Shown: piece by piece, positions 1 through 8,780 of the stretch
Layout: each line of letters begins with the position of its first letter
Numbering within the stretch: the first letter of the stretch is position 1
Assembly: GCA_033064195.1 (NCBI GenBank)
Contig: JARBJD010000668.1
Coordinates: 1-25,179 of the forward strand
Source: Blattamonas nauphoetae
Taxonomy: Eukaryota; Preaxostyla; Oxymonadida
Direction of reading: 5' to 3'
DNA: 25,179 bases
Notes under the pieces: generated by a model
Told to the model about the DNA's origin: nothing
What the model saw: only the letters and a program-made list of their open reading frames with translations
Database searches by the model: none
Made by a program: the position numbers and the translations under genes

Positions 1-5
1 TTTGA

Positions 6-525
6 CGATCACAGTTGAGAGACAGGGAAGGATGTGGCAGGGTGTGGGGAAGGAAGCTGAACTGTGGTCTTCTTGCTCGAGCGGGGAAGAATGTTGGTGG
101 AAACCAGCCATGCACGATCGCAATTGTTGAATCGTCGTTCCTGAATGGAGTGTTTGATCCGCCAGCGAAGCGAACGAGCGTGGAATCGTCGTCGTCGAAG
201 AGTGTGATTGATGTTTGGAAGGAGGGAAGGATGGTGAACAGTCCCGATGGAGGCCAAGCACCGATTCTGACGCTCAGCCATCTCTCCTTCTCTCTTCCTC
301 CCGCACTCGACACCGACTCGCTCATCCAGTCGCTCGGAGGTGAGGTGACAGTGAAGGACTGCTGGTTCGTGTCTTCTTCACCGATCTCCTTCCATCTGCT
401 CTCTGCGACTTCTGGAGTCGTCGACATCGATAAGATTGTGATATCCGAACTGAAATTCTCATCTACATTGATCAATCTGGTCGGACTGGACTCCGCGACC
501 ATCGAATCGCTCACTCTCACCGATC
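6..525 (+). pseudogene. Beta-helix surface protein gene, first visible segment (interrupted)
   Basis: About 170 codons of open frame with short strand-like runs rich in S, T, V, L and I, such as TLSHLSFSLPPA, GGEVTVKDCWFVSS and IDKIVISELKFSSTLINLVG. That is the look of parallel beta-helix (pectate-lyase-like) extracellular repeats. The frame ends inside a mobile element at 526, but the same frame resumes at 1961 (TDL continuing to PEVPLVSAEG) and again at 6815, so this is the upstream part of the gene whose membrane and kinase-like end lies at 6815-8374. A TGA at 3-5 closes this frame just inside the window, and the first 40 or so residues look less like the family. The true upstream join (intron, frame change or alternative frame) cannot be settled here. 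Role: probably an extracellular or lumenal recognition region; ligand unknown. Confidence 0.6.
518..525. repeat. Left target-site duplication of the TIR element
   Basis: CACCGATC directly precedes the element and recurs exactly at 1953-1960 just after it. The 8-bp length is typical of hAT-superfamily insertions. Confidence 0.85.
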
Positions 526-543
526 TAGGCTTGTCTGACCGGC
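526..543 (+). repeat. Left terminal inverted repeat
   Basis: TAGGCTTGTCTGACCGGC, perfectly complementary in reverse to 1935-1952. It is followed by the palindromic word CTGACCGGTCAG. Confidence 0.85.
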
Positions 544-933
544 ACTGACCGGTCAGTTTTCATTGAAAGTAATGACGGTCACTGACCGGAGGTATTTCGG
601 AACCCATAATCGAGAGTTACCATTTCTCGATGTGAATTCAAATGAAACTGAAAAGTGAATAAATGATGTGAATGTCAATGTATTTTCTTCCTGAAACGAA
701 ATGCTGGCATTATTTTCATATCGATCACGTGATTTTACTTTTATAATCATCTATTTTGTTGTCGGGATATCGGGTGAAAAGTAGTTGTGGGGATGTGATC
801 AGACCTATTGCTCTTCGCTCACTGAAATGATTATCGCGGCATGTGTTCCCGTCGTTGAATGAATGTGTTGTCGGTTGGGCACAAAATTACAGCCCCTTTT
901 TGCCCCATCCTTGATATCATGTGACTTTTTCAA

Positions 934-1640
934 TCACCCTCTATTCCATTCATACAGCGAGATCAGCTCCTCCAGGTCATCCACGAACTTCTCAAGATCT
1001 CAATTGAAAAGAACTGCAGCACCTCCTGTTTCTTCTCGCCCATGCAAACACGGTATCCGTGAGCTGGTCGGAATGACATGTGTCCGTTCTGTTGCTGCTC
1101 GTCTAAAGTTGGAATTATCCTCTCCCACCACGGTTGATACACTTGCGTCCCGTTCTCCTGCTGCTTCAGAAGCGGAAGCACTCCCAGACTGTCCATCTTC
1201 CACTGGGCTTCAACCCACTCCAGCAACGCTTTTCGTGGTATCGCATGGATCTTCGAGTCACCTACTCCACAATTTGGAAGAAGACTGTTCAATCCACCTC
1301 TTTCAACTCGTTCTGTTCTGCACGTACGAAACCGGCTCCAAAAGCAGAGCTTCAATCATCGACATCATGCGGCGGCTCATCCTCCAGCCGGCCTCAAAAC
1401 TCTCAAAGCAGTGGTCTAACGATGACAGAAGCTTCTTCTGTCGAATCGCCGGCGTCTTGTTCAAAAGTGTGAGCAGTACTGAGAGCAGCGCGACTCTCAC
1501 AATTCGGTCACTCTCCTCAATCGCTCCCTCTTCCTCTTTCAGCCACAATTACAGGTCGTTCACTCTCACTCGAATCGTCAAAACCACATCAAACAGCTCT
1601 TCCTCGTCCGGGTCTGAAGGCAGGAGAAATGATTGAATTA
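934..1640 (-). pseudogene. Decayed minus-strand coding region inside the TIR element, origin unknown
   Basis: Reading the minus strand gives protein-like stretches in changing frames. They run LLPSDPDEEELFDVVLTIRV, then after a TAA (about 1549-1551) EEGAIEESDRIVRVALLSVL and LSSLDHCFESFEAGWRMSRR. Then, one frame over, come ALLEWVEAQWKMDSLGVLPL and QPWWERIIPTLDEQQQNGH. It ends DLEKFVDDLEELISLYEWNR before a stop at 934-936. The composition is helical and acidic, and the C-terminal tail looks like a genuine protein end. I recognise no transposase or zinc-finger motif. It may be a host gene fragment captured by the element, as Pack-TIR elements do, or an unrecognised element-encoded protein. At least two frame changes and two in-frame stops show that it is not now translated as one chain. 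Confidence 0.4.
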
Positions 1641-1934
1641 CGAGACCAAACGATTGATCAGTTCTTGTTTTAAGACACTATCACAACTCTTTGCACTTTT
1701 TTCGCTTGTTTTTCTATTTCAGTGAACGATAGGTCTTGTCATAGACATCGAAAGAATTTGGCTTCCATCAACGAGAGTGAACTCACATAGACGGAGAACA
1801 TATGACTTCATCATTGATTTTTCACACTTATATTGTGTTTGTTTGCCGATTTCTGAACAATCGTTCACAGTTTAATGAATGATGGAGATCTGACCCTTTG
1901 ATGTTTTTCGAACTGACACTGACCGGCACTTTTA

Positions 1935-1952
1935 GCCGGTCAGACAAGCCTA
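1935..1952 (-). repeat. Right terminal inverted repeat
   Basis: GCCGGTCAGACAAGCCTA is the exact reverse complement of the left end. A second CTGACCGG word lies just inside it. Confidence 0.85.
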
Positions 1953-1960
1953 CACCGATC
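1953..1960. repeat. Right target-site duplication of the TIR element
   Basis: CACCGATC, identical to 518-525. Host coding sequence resumes directly after it. Confidence 0.85.
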
Positions 1961-2142
1961 TTCCTGAAGTACCTCTCGTGTCAGCTGAAGGACAGTCAAG
2001 CAAGAAATGGACACTCTCCATCTCACGAAGCAAATTCACTGGTCAATCCACATCAACCAACGAAGCCCCAACGGACTTCGAGAAGCTATGCTCGTGGGAG
2101 AGTGGTCTGGTTGTGCTGAAAGAATGCGTGTGCGATATCTCA
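1961..2142 (+). pseudogene. Beta-helix surface protein gene, middle segment between two insertions
   Basis: Sixty codons (LPEVPLVSAEGQSSKKWTLS to KECVCDIS) continue the frame of the segment ending at 525. The frame passes to the segment starting at 6815 through codons TCA then TGG. The short strand-turn pattern and small polar residues match the flanking beta-helix-like coil. It is bracketed by the right end of the hAT-like element and the left end of the DIRS element, so no mRNA can carry it contiguously in this allele unless both elements are spliced out, for which I see no sign. Confidence 0.6.
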
Positions 2143-2149
2143 TGTATTC

Positions 2150-2201
2150 CCACACAGTGCTCTCGCTCAGCATGAGTACGTGAGGTGTTTATGGGGTCGG
2201 T
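2150..2201. repeat. Inverted terminal repeat of the DIRS element, left end in window
   Basis: About 52 nt running from CCACACAG through CGCTCAGCATGAGTACG to GGGGTCGGT. It is the reverse complement of 6734-6784 with only a couple of differences, both near the outer end. Confidence 0.85.
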
Positions 2202-2587
2202 GGATATACACCGAAGAATGAGAATCGAATGAATCAAACTGCGAGGGCTTCTCCTTGTTCGGGAGCTTGGCCAGATTATTTTGCGTTGGCTTCCTGGAAT
2301 CAGCGCTGATGTTCCTTGCTCAACCGACCTGTGTGGGTGAAGGAAGGAAAACATTGAGCGCATAGTTCGAGGATGCACAAGGCAGCCTCAGTGGGTCCGA
2401 AGACACTCAACTGAGGGAGGCATCGCCTTGCTGAGAGCGAGAATTGTGAACGAACAAACAGTTTAGTGTCGAAAAGGAAATGAAGATTAGACTGAAAACT
2501 GGAAAGATGGGATGTGAGTAAAATAAAGACAGAAAACGAGGAGCTGGATCTTGGGTGGAGTCGACCACTCACCAGAGTATCTGCCGG

Positions 2588-4170
2588 CTACTCTGAGCGA
2601 GAGCACTGTGTGGGAATACAGGCTCCAGCTGAAGCGATGAGCCTGTTATCCACACAGGGCTCTCGCTCAGCATGAGTATCACAAGTTGGAATTTGTCTGT
2701 TCTGCTTGCCAGGGCCTACCGTGTTGTCAGCGTTCTGCAGATTCAGCTGGTCTGCGATCCGAGTCTGGAGGTCTGCTCTGTCCGCGACTCGGATGTTGTA
2801 CCACGTCTGGGCGGCGGTCGAGTTGATATTCCACCCGACCAATGCGTTGATGTCCACCCAATCCATCCCTTGTACGGATCTCAGATACGAGATCATCGCA
2901 TGTTTGATTGTATAGCCTCCATAGATCGAAGGGAGTCCTAACTCTTGCAGGATTGCTTTCGTTTCTTCCCGAATCCGCTGGGTAGATAGTCTCTGGAGAG
3001 TCGCTTCATCAACCCAGACTGGCATTGTTGGCGGGAGTGAGTCATGCTGGCAGTTCGCTTTTGAATTGAAGAGTGTGAGAACTCGTTGTTGGTGGTCGTT
3101 GAGTGCGCAGAACGGGGAAATTGACTTCTGGCGAATGTCTGTTACTGTTCTGTAGACCTTCTTGTCGGTGTTCTGCTTGACTGACATGAGTAATTCCGCT
3201 CTCGGTGGCTCCACGTCTAGCTTCCACGTCACATCTCCCCATGAGAGCCTTTGCAGCTCCGCTTGTCTCAAACACGTGAAAGCCATTACCAAGGCGAGTG
3301 TTCTTCTCTGCTGACGCGCGAAGTTATGCTCTGTTCTCCATCTGCTCTCCCCGCCCACTTGAATAACGTTTCAATGTCCCACATGACATCATACTTTCTC
3401 TTTGGTGGTGCAGTGGTCCTCTTGTTGATTTCCTTTTGGCATTTCTTCCATGTGGGCGAGTCTTCCCGAAGAGTCCCTGGGTTGAGGAGACACAAAGTGG
3501 AGCGAACAGTAGTAGCAATGTCCATTGTGGACCTCTTCTCTCCGAACTGATCAAACAACCAGTTCGTGAAGTTCAACATGTGAGCTTCGACTCCTTCGCC
3601 GTGAACGAACTCCTCGTCAGAGATTCCCCGTTCGTCCGCAAACTCGTCCAACAACGTGAATGCTCTCCTCCACTTCCTTCGAGCGTCGCGGGTTTGTGGG
3701 AGAAATCTGTCTGCTGCCTTCTCGTCTATCTTGGCTACAACTCTGAGCTGACTAAAGAAGTGTTCTCCGGCTTCGTTCTGATCTGATGGAAACCGACTCC
3801 CACCAGTCCTGGTGGGAGTCTTTGTCTTCCTTCCTCTGAGTCTTCCAGAGACAAGCTTTGACTTGTCATCCTCATTATCATCTCGTACGATCCGAGCGTT
3901 CGGCGAGTCGGGCACAGCTGGTGGAACAGGTGTGTCCAGGACTGGCCTTCCCAACTGGGAACTACGAGCACCGCTTGGCATGATGAGTGTTGCAGCTTCC
4001 GGAGGACCTTGCCGATTAGTCGGATGGGAGGGTGGATCCACAGCTTCCTTCCCTCCCAGTCCTGAACCAGTGCGTCTGTCGCTGTCGCTTCTGGCTCGCT
4101 GTTGAGCGACCAGTACTCTTCGAGAAGACGGGTTTGTTGGGACGCAAATGCGTCCACTTCTGGTTTCCAT
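2588..4170 (-). mobile_element. Tyrosine recombinase (YR) region of the DIRS element
   Basis: The N-terminal half has a core-binding-like helical domain (RKWRRAFTLLDEFADERGI and following). The C-terminal half holds the catalytic fold, with FTCLRQAELQRLSWGDV around the first catalytic arginine, YTIKHAMISYL at the His box and AAQTWYN carrying the tyrosine nucleophile. In DIRS elements this enzyme inserts the circular DNA copy without making a duplication. The end of this region overlaps the internal complementary region. Confidence 0.8.
2593..2678. repeat. Internal complementary region (ICR) of the DIRS element
   Basis: The first ~28 nt complement the left terminus (CTGAGCGAGAGCACTGTG...). 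The remaining ~58 nt complement the right terminus, the two joining at about GAATACAGGCTCC. In DIRS elements this region serves as template for completing the ends and records the circle junction. Its 86-nt length is close to that of the Dictyostelium DIRS-1 region. Confidence 0.85.
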
Positions 4171-4199
4171 TCCAGTTCTGAAATCAGCTGTTGGAAGAT

Positions 4200-5870
4200 C
4201 GCAGGAGGATCTGGTACTCTCCCAACGGGTGGAGGCGACTGAGAGAGTCTGCCACGACGTTGTTCACTCCTTTACGTGTTCCACCTCCACTATCGATATT
4301 CCTGTCTTCGCGCAACGCGACCAAACTGCTGTTGTCGGCGAGAGGAGGTTCCTTCCTCCTTTCCACTTCTGCAGATTGAACTTTGTTGATGTGTTGTCGG
4401 TTCGAACTTTCAAATTGGATATATTCTCCTTCTTCAGAATGTGTCTTGACATTTTGACCGCTCGTTCTACTGCCATTGTCTCTTTCACGTTGATCGAGTG
4501 TGGAAGTGTCTTCGCCGACCATCGACCGAACATTGGGATGGAGTGATTCTTCCACTCGAGCACTGCTCCCCATCCCTTCTTCGAGGCGTCTGTTGTCAGA
4601 CAAGCTTGAGGTTCCGGCAACGATATCAGTTGTGGTTGATTCGACACGAGTGTCGCCTTCCAGAATGTGAGGTCCCCAGGACGGACGGGTTCAGCCGACA
4701 GCGACCGTTCCATCCCGTCCGTTTCACAGCTCTTTGAAGTGTTCGGTTCAACGCGCCAAGATATAGAGACGCTTGACAGTGCTGATGGTGTAGTGAATTC
4801 AGTTTCCCGATTAGTTTGGCGAGCGATCTGTTTGCCACTTTCTTCCGTCTGAGTGCAAGTGACACAGTTTTTGAAGTAGCTTTGAAATACGCTGAGACCT
4901 TGGCTGGCGGTGTTCTGAATGTGCCCTCCTTCAAGTCGAGACTCCATCCCAGAAAGTCCAATTGCTGCGTCGGTTCTAGAATCAGCTTGTCCATTGCAAT
5001 CAACCAACCCAGGTCCTGCAGGAAAATCAGAACCTCCTGTGTCACTGATCTCAAGTGTGTTTGATCTTGGTGGAGGAGGATGATGTCGTCCATGTATGCC
5101 AGAACCCTGATGTCCCATTTCTGTCGGATGTGGACAATCGCTGGGCGAAGGACTTTGCTGAACACCCGCGGTGCGTGTTTGACACCGAACGGCATCGTCT
5201 GGTATAGATAGTCTTGGTTCTGAAAGCGGAACCCAAGAAAGCGTTGAAAATCCGACTGCACGTCGATGTGATGGAACGCTTGCTGGATGTCGATCACTGT
5301 TGCGAAGTCGTTCGACTGAATCATGACCCGTAGCGTTGAAAAGTCCTCGTAACGGAAGCTCCTGTCCTTGATTGCGTTGTTCAGCACTGTGCAGTCCAGG
5401 ATCTTCCGGTGTGTCCCGTCCCTTTTGGAATCATAAATGTCTTGTTCCACCACAGCACTTCGTTTGTGGTGGCTTCCCTGACAACGCCCATCTGAATCTC
5501 CTTCATCAGTTCCTGACCGTACAGCTGTTCCAGTCGCGGTGATGCGTTGAAGGGAGTGGGATGCTGTATTCTGGAGAGTCATCTTGTCTTCTGGTGACTT
5601 CCAGTCTCCAAACATCCCTTTCCGTACTCTTGTGTCGCCGCCAATCTCCTTCCACCGCTCCAGGTTTACCAGAAGTCTGTGATTCATAATCTGCGATCGA
5701 GGTGCTGCTTCGACTATTGGGGTCTGCGGCTTCCGGATGGTTTGTGGGCTGGGCGGAACGGCTTGTAGCTTCTGTTCGTTCGGGGATGGAAGTTGGCTTG
5801 GTTGTCTTCCATCCCTCCTGTCGAACAAAGTCTGGGTCACTCCGCACCCTGTGAGGACTTGGGTTCTCAA
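4200..5870 (-). mobile_element. Reverse transcriptase and RNase H region of the DIRS element
   Basis: The reverse transcriptase blocks are clear: ATVIDIQQAFHHIDV (first catalytic Asp), YLYQTMPFGVKHAPRVFSK and the YMDD box in VLAYMDDIILLHQDQ, followed by LGWLIAMDKLILEP and LDFLGW. An RNase H region follows, with LTTDASKKGWGAVL, KETMAVERA and VRTDNT. In DIRS elements this protein copies the RNA and removes the template. The region overlaps the end of the gag-like part, as the family does. Confidence 0.85.
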
Positions 5871-6750
5871 ACTCAGTTTGAATCTCGAGGGCCTGTGTGA
5901 CGTCGGCCCAATTCTTGTTCCGCAGGTATCTTTGTGTTTGGATCTTGGTAGCTGCGTCCGCCATACAACACGCCACTTGTGACCATTGCCGAAGCAACTC
6001 TTCAGAAGCGCTCTCCCTCATCAAGCTGACGAAGAGCTCGGACAGCGCCGAAATGGCAACCAGGAGGCTGTCTACTGCAGCTTTCGCAATTGTGTCCATC
6101 TTCCCCGGCATATCATTCGGTTTCAAGGCATCTTTGGTCTTCCCCGTTATCTTGAACGCTGGTCGGAGGTACTCGGTGGAACCACGAATCTCATCGAGGT
6201 ACTCGGCGGGGAGAGTCGACGAGAGCCAGTCTAGTGAGCATTTCGGCATGTACACTCTCATTGTGTTCTGGGCCATGAGAGCAAAACTACGGAGATTCTG
6301 GTGGGGCTGCATCGTGACCAATTTGGTGAGATTGTCGCTGTCTGCCGACTCACTCGTCTCGTCATCATCGATTGGTTTGTTTGACCTCCTCTTCACCTTC
6401 TTTTTCATCTGGATCGGTTTAGGCTTTGGGAGATTGGCTCTCTTCCGCTTCACCAACAGATGTTGGTTCGCGTCTTCTGTGTCGGAGGAAGAACTAGAGT
6501 CGCTGTCTATGTGCTTATCTTGTCGGTTGTGTCCATTTTGATGACCTGGAGCACTATTTTGCTTATTTGACCCGACCATGCTTTGAAAAATGGTGGCAAA
6601 AGTTGATGTAAATTGCTCGACAACGGGACCGACCCAGGCCGGCGGTTCTGCGGCGGGAGTGGTCCGGCTGTCATCCTCGTTCCGAGAGGTGTGTTGGTTT
6701 CTCTGTTCGCGATTCATTCGAGGTGTTTGATCTACCGACCCCATAAACAC
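5506..6750 (-). mobile_element. Gag-like region of the DIRS element
   Basis: A 414-residue minus-strand reading region that starts within the terminal repeat. It has a polar, charged N-terminal third with serine and acidic clusters and basic runs (KPIQMKKKVKRRSNK), then a helical middle (NTMRVYMPKCSLDWLSSTLP). Its position as first ORF, with an overlap into the reverse transcriptase region, is normal for DIRS elements. Gag identity is by position and composition, not by a recognised motif. Confidence 0.6.
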
Positions 6751-6816
6751 CTCACGTACTCATGCTGAGCGAGAGCCCTGTGTGGATAACAGGCTCATCG
6801 CTTCAGCTGGAGCCTG
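6734..6816. repeat. Inverted terminal repeat and outer terminus of the DIRS element, right end in window
   Basis: The inner ~50 nt are inverted relative to 2150-2201. The outer ~30 nt (ending CAGCTGGAGCCTG) are unique to this end and recur, reversed, in the internal region at 2593-2678. This is the 5' side of the element, which is read on the minus strand. Confidence 0.85.
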
Positions 6817-8374
6817 GACGACATTCAGCGACCTTCGTCAGGGAGCCATCCACGCGACGAACAGCAATGTGACACTGCGCCAGTCGGATCTGACGCACAA
6901 TGGACACCCCACTGCAGAATTCCCCTCCGCTCGACAGAACATCAGATGTGTTGGAACAGGAAAGATCTCGTTTGAGTCCTCCAGCACTGGCTCGACAATG
7001 GCTGAGACAGACATGTGGGTGAGTGCCGACGATGATTGTGTTGTTGATGGAGAGAACATCTCGCCGCGACACACTTTCTTTGAGCCGTCGCTGATCACAA
7101 AAGACTGCTCGAGTGAGTTTGTGAAGAAGGAGAATCGATATGGAGTTGAGATTGTTGGAACAAAACTGGTTCCGTGTGGACTCTCGTTGGACGTGTTTGA
7201 GGATGACTCGTCGTCAACAAATGCGGACAAGCATGAAGTGATTGATCTCTCCGAACTGACCACAGATTGGACCGAAACATCCATCTCTCTCGTCCTCCCC
7301 ACCTCTCGTCTGTCCACCCTCTCAAACACCCCTCGATGGCTGATCCGCATCCAGTTCGGAAGAGGACACACGACCGACTCGTTCGAACTGAAGATGAGTG
7401 CAAAAATGGCGCGTGCACAACTTTTGAGTCGCACTCTTCCCTGGCTGATCCCTCTCATCGTCGTCATCGTTGTCGCAATCCACGTTGCCATTTTCTTGTT
7501 CGTCTGTCTCCGCCGAAGAAAAACGAAGCAACCCGAACCGAAAAATGAGATGGATGCCCAAGACGACGATGAAGTGGAGAAAATCGAAGACCTCGACCAC
7601 ACACCCACGAACCCGCCGAACAGTGCGCTGACGACGTTGGAATCGAAGCCGTTGGCAGTGTCTGACCAGACAATTCCACAAGACCCAGTTCCATCAGCGA
7701 TGTGGAGTCCACAGGATCAGTTTATTGAAGCTGTGGCGTGCTCTGGACAGTTTGGGACGGAGCTTGTTCGAAAGACGGACACTCTGTATGCTCGACTTCA
7801 CACAGAACAAGGAAGGACGATTGCGCTGACGAAGGAACCTGTGCGACAACAACTTCTGAAAGGCATTATGAAGATTTGGGAGACGAATCAGTCAGCACTT
7901 CTCTTGACGAAGCTGTCGTCACACGTTGTGATGGTGGACGCAGCGAACAACGTGTTCCTGAATGTTCAGGGCGACCAAACTGCGTCGAATGGTGACGGAC
8001 AAGAAGCGAACCGACAGGCGCAGATTTTGGAGGCTCGTCGCTGGAGTCCGCCTGAGTTGGACAACGACAATGGAGTTCAGAACGGGATTGACATTTCGAA
8101 AGCGGCAGTTTTTAGTCTTGGCCAGATCTTGTGGGAAATGGAGACTGATTCTGTGCCGTTCGGGGAAGTGGATGCAGTGAATGCTCAGAGACAGATGGGA
8201 GTTGGATCGACACTGAACATGGATGGTGTGAAAAACGAGAAATTGAAAGAAATGATCGAACAATGTCTCTCGACCGATCCAAACGACAGACCGACGCTTT
8301 CCGATCTGAACGAGTTCATCAATCCTGAACCAAAAGTCGAAGTCCCACCCCAACCGAACGATCCCACAGCATGA
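6815..8374 (+). CDS. Beta-helix / transmembrane / pseudokinase protein, C-terminal portion
   Basis: About 519 codons continuing the host frame after the DIRS element; no start belongs here because the gene begins upstream. Order: a last beta-helix module (TTFSDLRQGAIHATNSNVTL, ending ARQNIRCVGTGKISFESSS); a ~160-residue extracellular region; a transmembrane helix at about 7435-7512 (PWLIPLIVVIVVAIHVAIFL) followed by the stop-transfer CLRRRKTK; an acidic linker; then a kinase-like domain from about 7700. The C-lobe is recognisable: SPPE at the APE position, a FSLGQILWEMETDSVPFGE helix-F region and CLSTDPNDRPTLSDL. I see no VAIK lysine, HRD or DFG, so it is best called a pseudokinase. Likely a type I membrane protein linking surface binding to a cytoplasmic scaffold. 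It ends in TGA. Confidence 0.8.
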   Translation, partial: WTTFSDLRQGAIHATNSNVTLRQSDLTHNGHPTAEFPSARQNIRCVGTGKISFESSSTGSTMAETDMWVSADDDCVVDGENISPRHTFFEPSLITKDCSSEFVKKENRYGVEIVGTKLVPCGLSLDVFEDDSSSTNADKHEVIDLSELTTDWTETSISLVLPTSRLSTLSNTPRWLIRIQFGRGHTTDSFELKMSAKMARAQLLSRTLPWLIPLIVVIVVAIHVAIFLFVCLRRRKTKQPEPKNEMDAQDDDEVEKIEDLDHTPTNPPNSALTTLESKPLAVSDQTIPQDPVPSAMWSPQDQFIEAVACSGQFGTELVRKTDTLYARLHTEQGRTIALTKEPVRQQLLKGIMKIWETNQSALLLTKLSSHVVMVDAANNVFLNVQGDQTASNGDGQEANRQAQILEARRWSPPELDNDNGVQNGIDISKAAVFSLGQILWEMETDSVPFGEVDAVNAQRQMGVGSTLNMDGVKNEKLKEMIEQCLSTDPNDRPTLSDLNEFINPEPKVEVPPQPNDPTA

Positions 8375-8499
8375 CCACCATCAACCATCTTGGCACCTCG
8401 TTGTTCTTCCTTTTCCACTCATCTTCGTTCTCGAACTTTCCACCTTCGTTGTCATCGCAACATCACTCTTCATTCTCTCTATTCAGTGTATATATGTCA

Positions 8500-8585
8500 G
8501 ATCTATTTTTCTCTGACCCAACATTTGAACACATCCCTCTCCATCAAATCTTTTGTCCAATCCCGATTCAAACATGTTCATTCTC
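8500..8585 (+). repeat. Degenerate duplicated block, copy 1
   Basis: TTTCTCTGACCCAACATTTG, then CACATCCCTCTCCATCA and CTTTTGTCCAATCCCGATTC. It aligns with copy 2 about 205 nt downstream, with many substitutions. No coding role is visible. Confidence 0.35.
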
Positions 8586-8703
8586 CCAATTCCACACGTC
8601 TTCATTGTCCATTTTTCTTCCTTCCTGTTTCTTCACTCATCAATCTTCATATTGTAATCGCACAATCACTCCTCATTTTCTCGCTTCTGTTTGTGTATGA
8701 TAG

Positions 8704-8780
8704 TTCAGTCGTTCTCTGACCCAAATGTGAAGGCGTCCCTGTCCATCACCACTTTTGTGCGATTCCGCTTCGGACCTCTT
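8704..8780 (+). repeat. Degenerate duplicated block, copy 2
   Basis: CGTTCTCTGACCCAAATGTG, then GCGTCCCTGTCCATCACC and CTTTTGTGCGATTCCG. It matches the first block in order and spacing. Confidence 0.35.

Larger units (their letters stand above)
526..1952. mobile_element. hAT-like terminal-inverted-repeat element, 1427 bp, non-autonomous
   Basis: Both ends carry the perfect 18-bp inverted repeat TAGGCTTGTCTGACCGGC (526-543 and, reversed, 1935-1952), flanked by identical 8-bp CACCGATC duplications. Inside each end are further copies of a CTGACCGG/CCGGTCAG word (about 544-556, 580-589, 1915-1925), like the subterminal binding-site repeats of hAT elements. Taking out the element plus one target copy leaves the host codons CTT CCT in frame, so the insertion is clean. 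No hAT transposase signature (RW motif, dimerisation domain) was recognised, so it is probably mobilised in trans. The interior carries a decayed minus-strand reading region of non-transposase appearance. The superfamily call rests on duplication length and end structure only. Confidence 0.75.
2143..6816 (-). mobile_element. DIRS-type tyrosine-recombinase retrotransposon (minus orientation)
   Basis: About 4.67 kb. On the minus strand the parts come in DIRS order: a gag-like region, an overlapping reverse transcriptase with RNase H, then a tyrosine recombinase. The ends are inverted repeats, and an 86-nt internal complementary region at 2593-2678 matches both termini joined together, which is the hallmark of DIRS elements. 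There is no target duplication of the LTR type; at most a shared TG sits at the two ends, as expected for recombinase-mediated insertion of a circle. The two halves of the internal region are practically identical to the termini they copy, so the insertion looks young. The coding part looks broken, with roughly three or four breaks, and is treated as a fossil. The methyltransferase-like domain of some DIRS elements was not recognised. It sits inside the host beta-helix gene. Confidence 0.85.

Noticed and set aside
603-609. CCCATAA inside the TIR element as a fifth copy of the -35 motif
   Set aside because: No gene start lies 35 nt downstream, and the surrounding bases do not match the family upstream regions.
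863-1636. A long + strand open frame (257 codons) inside the TIR element
   Set aside because: The S/T/R-rich translation has no motif. The minus strand of the same DNA gives more protein-like text, so the + frame is taken as a shadow.
526-1952. A very long intron of the host gene
   Set aside because: Perfect inverted ends and 8-bp direct duplications mark a transposon, and the ends are TA...TA rather than GT...AG.
5897-6541. A 214-codon + strand frame with a hydrophobic stretch, opposite the gag-like region
   Set aside because: It is antisense to the DIRS gag-like region, and its F/S-rich composition is what a reversed K/E-rich frame gives.
2588-6750. LTR retrovirus or Ty3-type element
   Set aside because: There are no direct LTRs, no integrase and no target duplication. 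A tyrosine recombinase plus inverted ends and an internal complementary region define a DIRS element.
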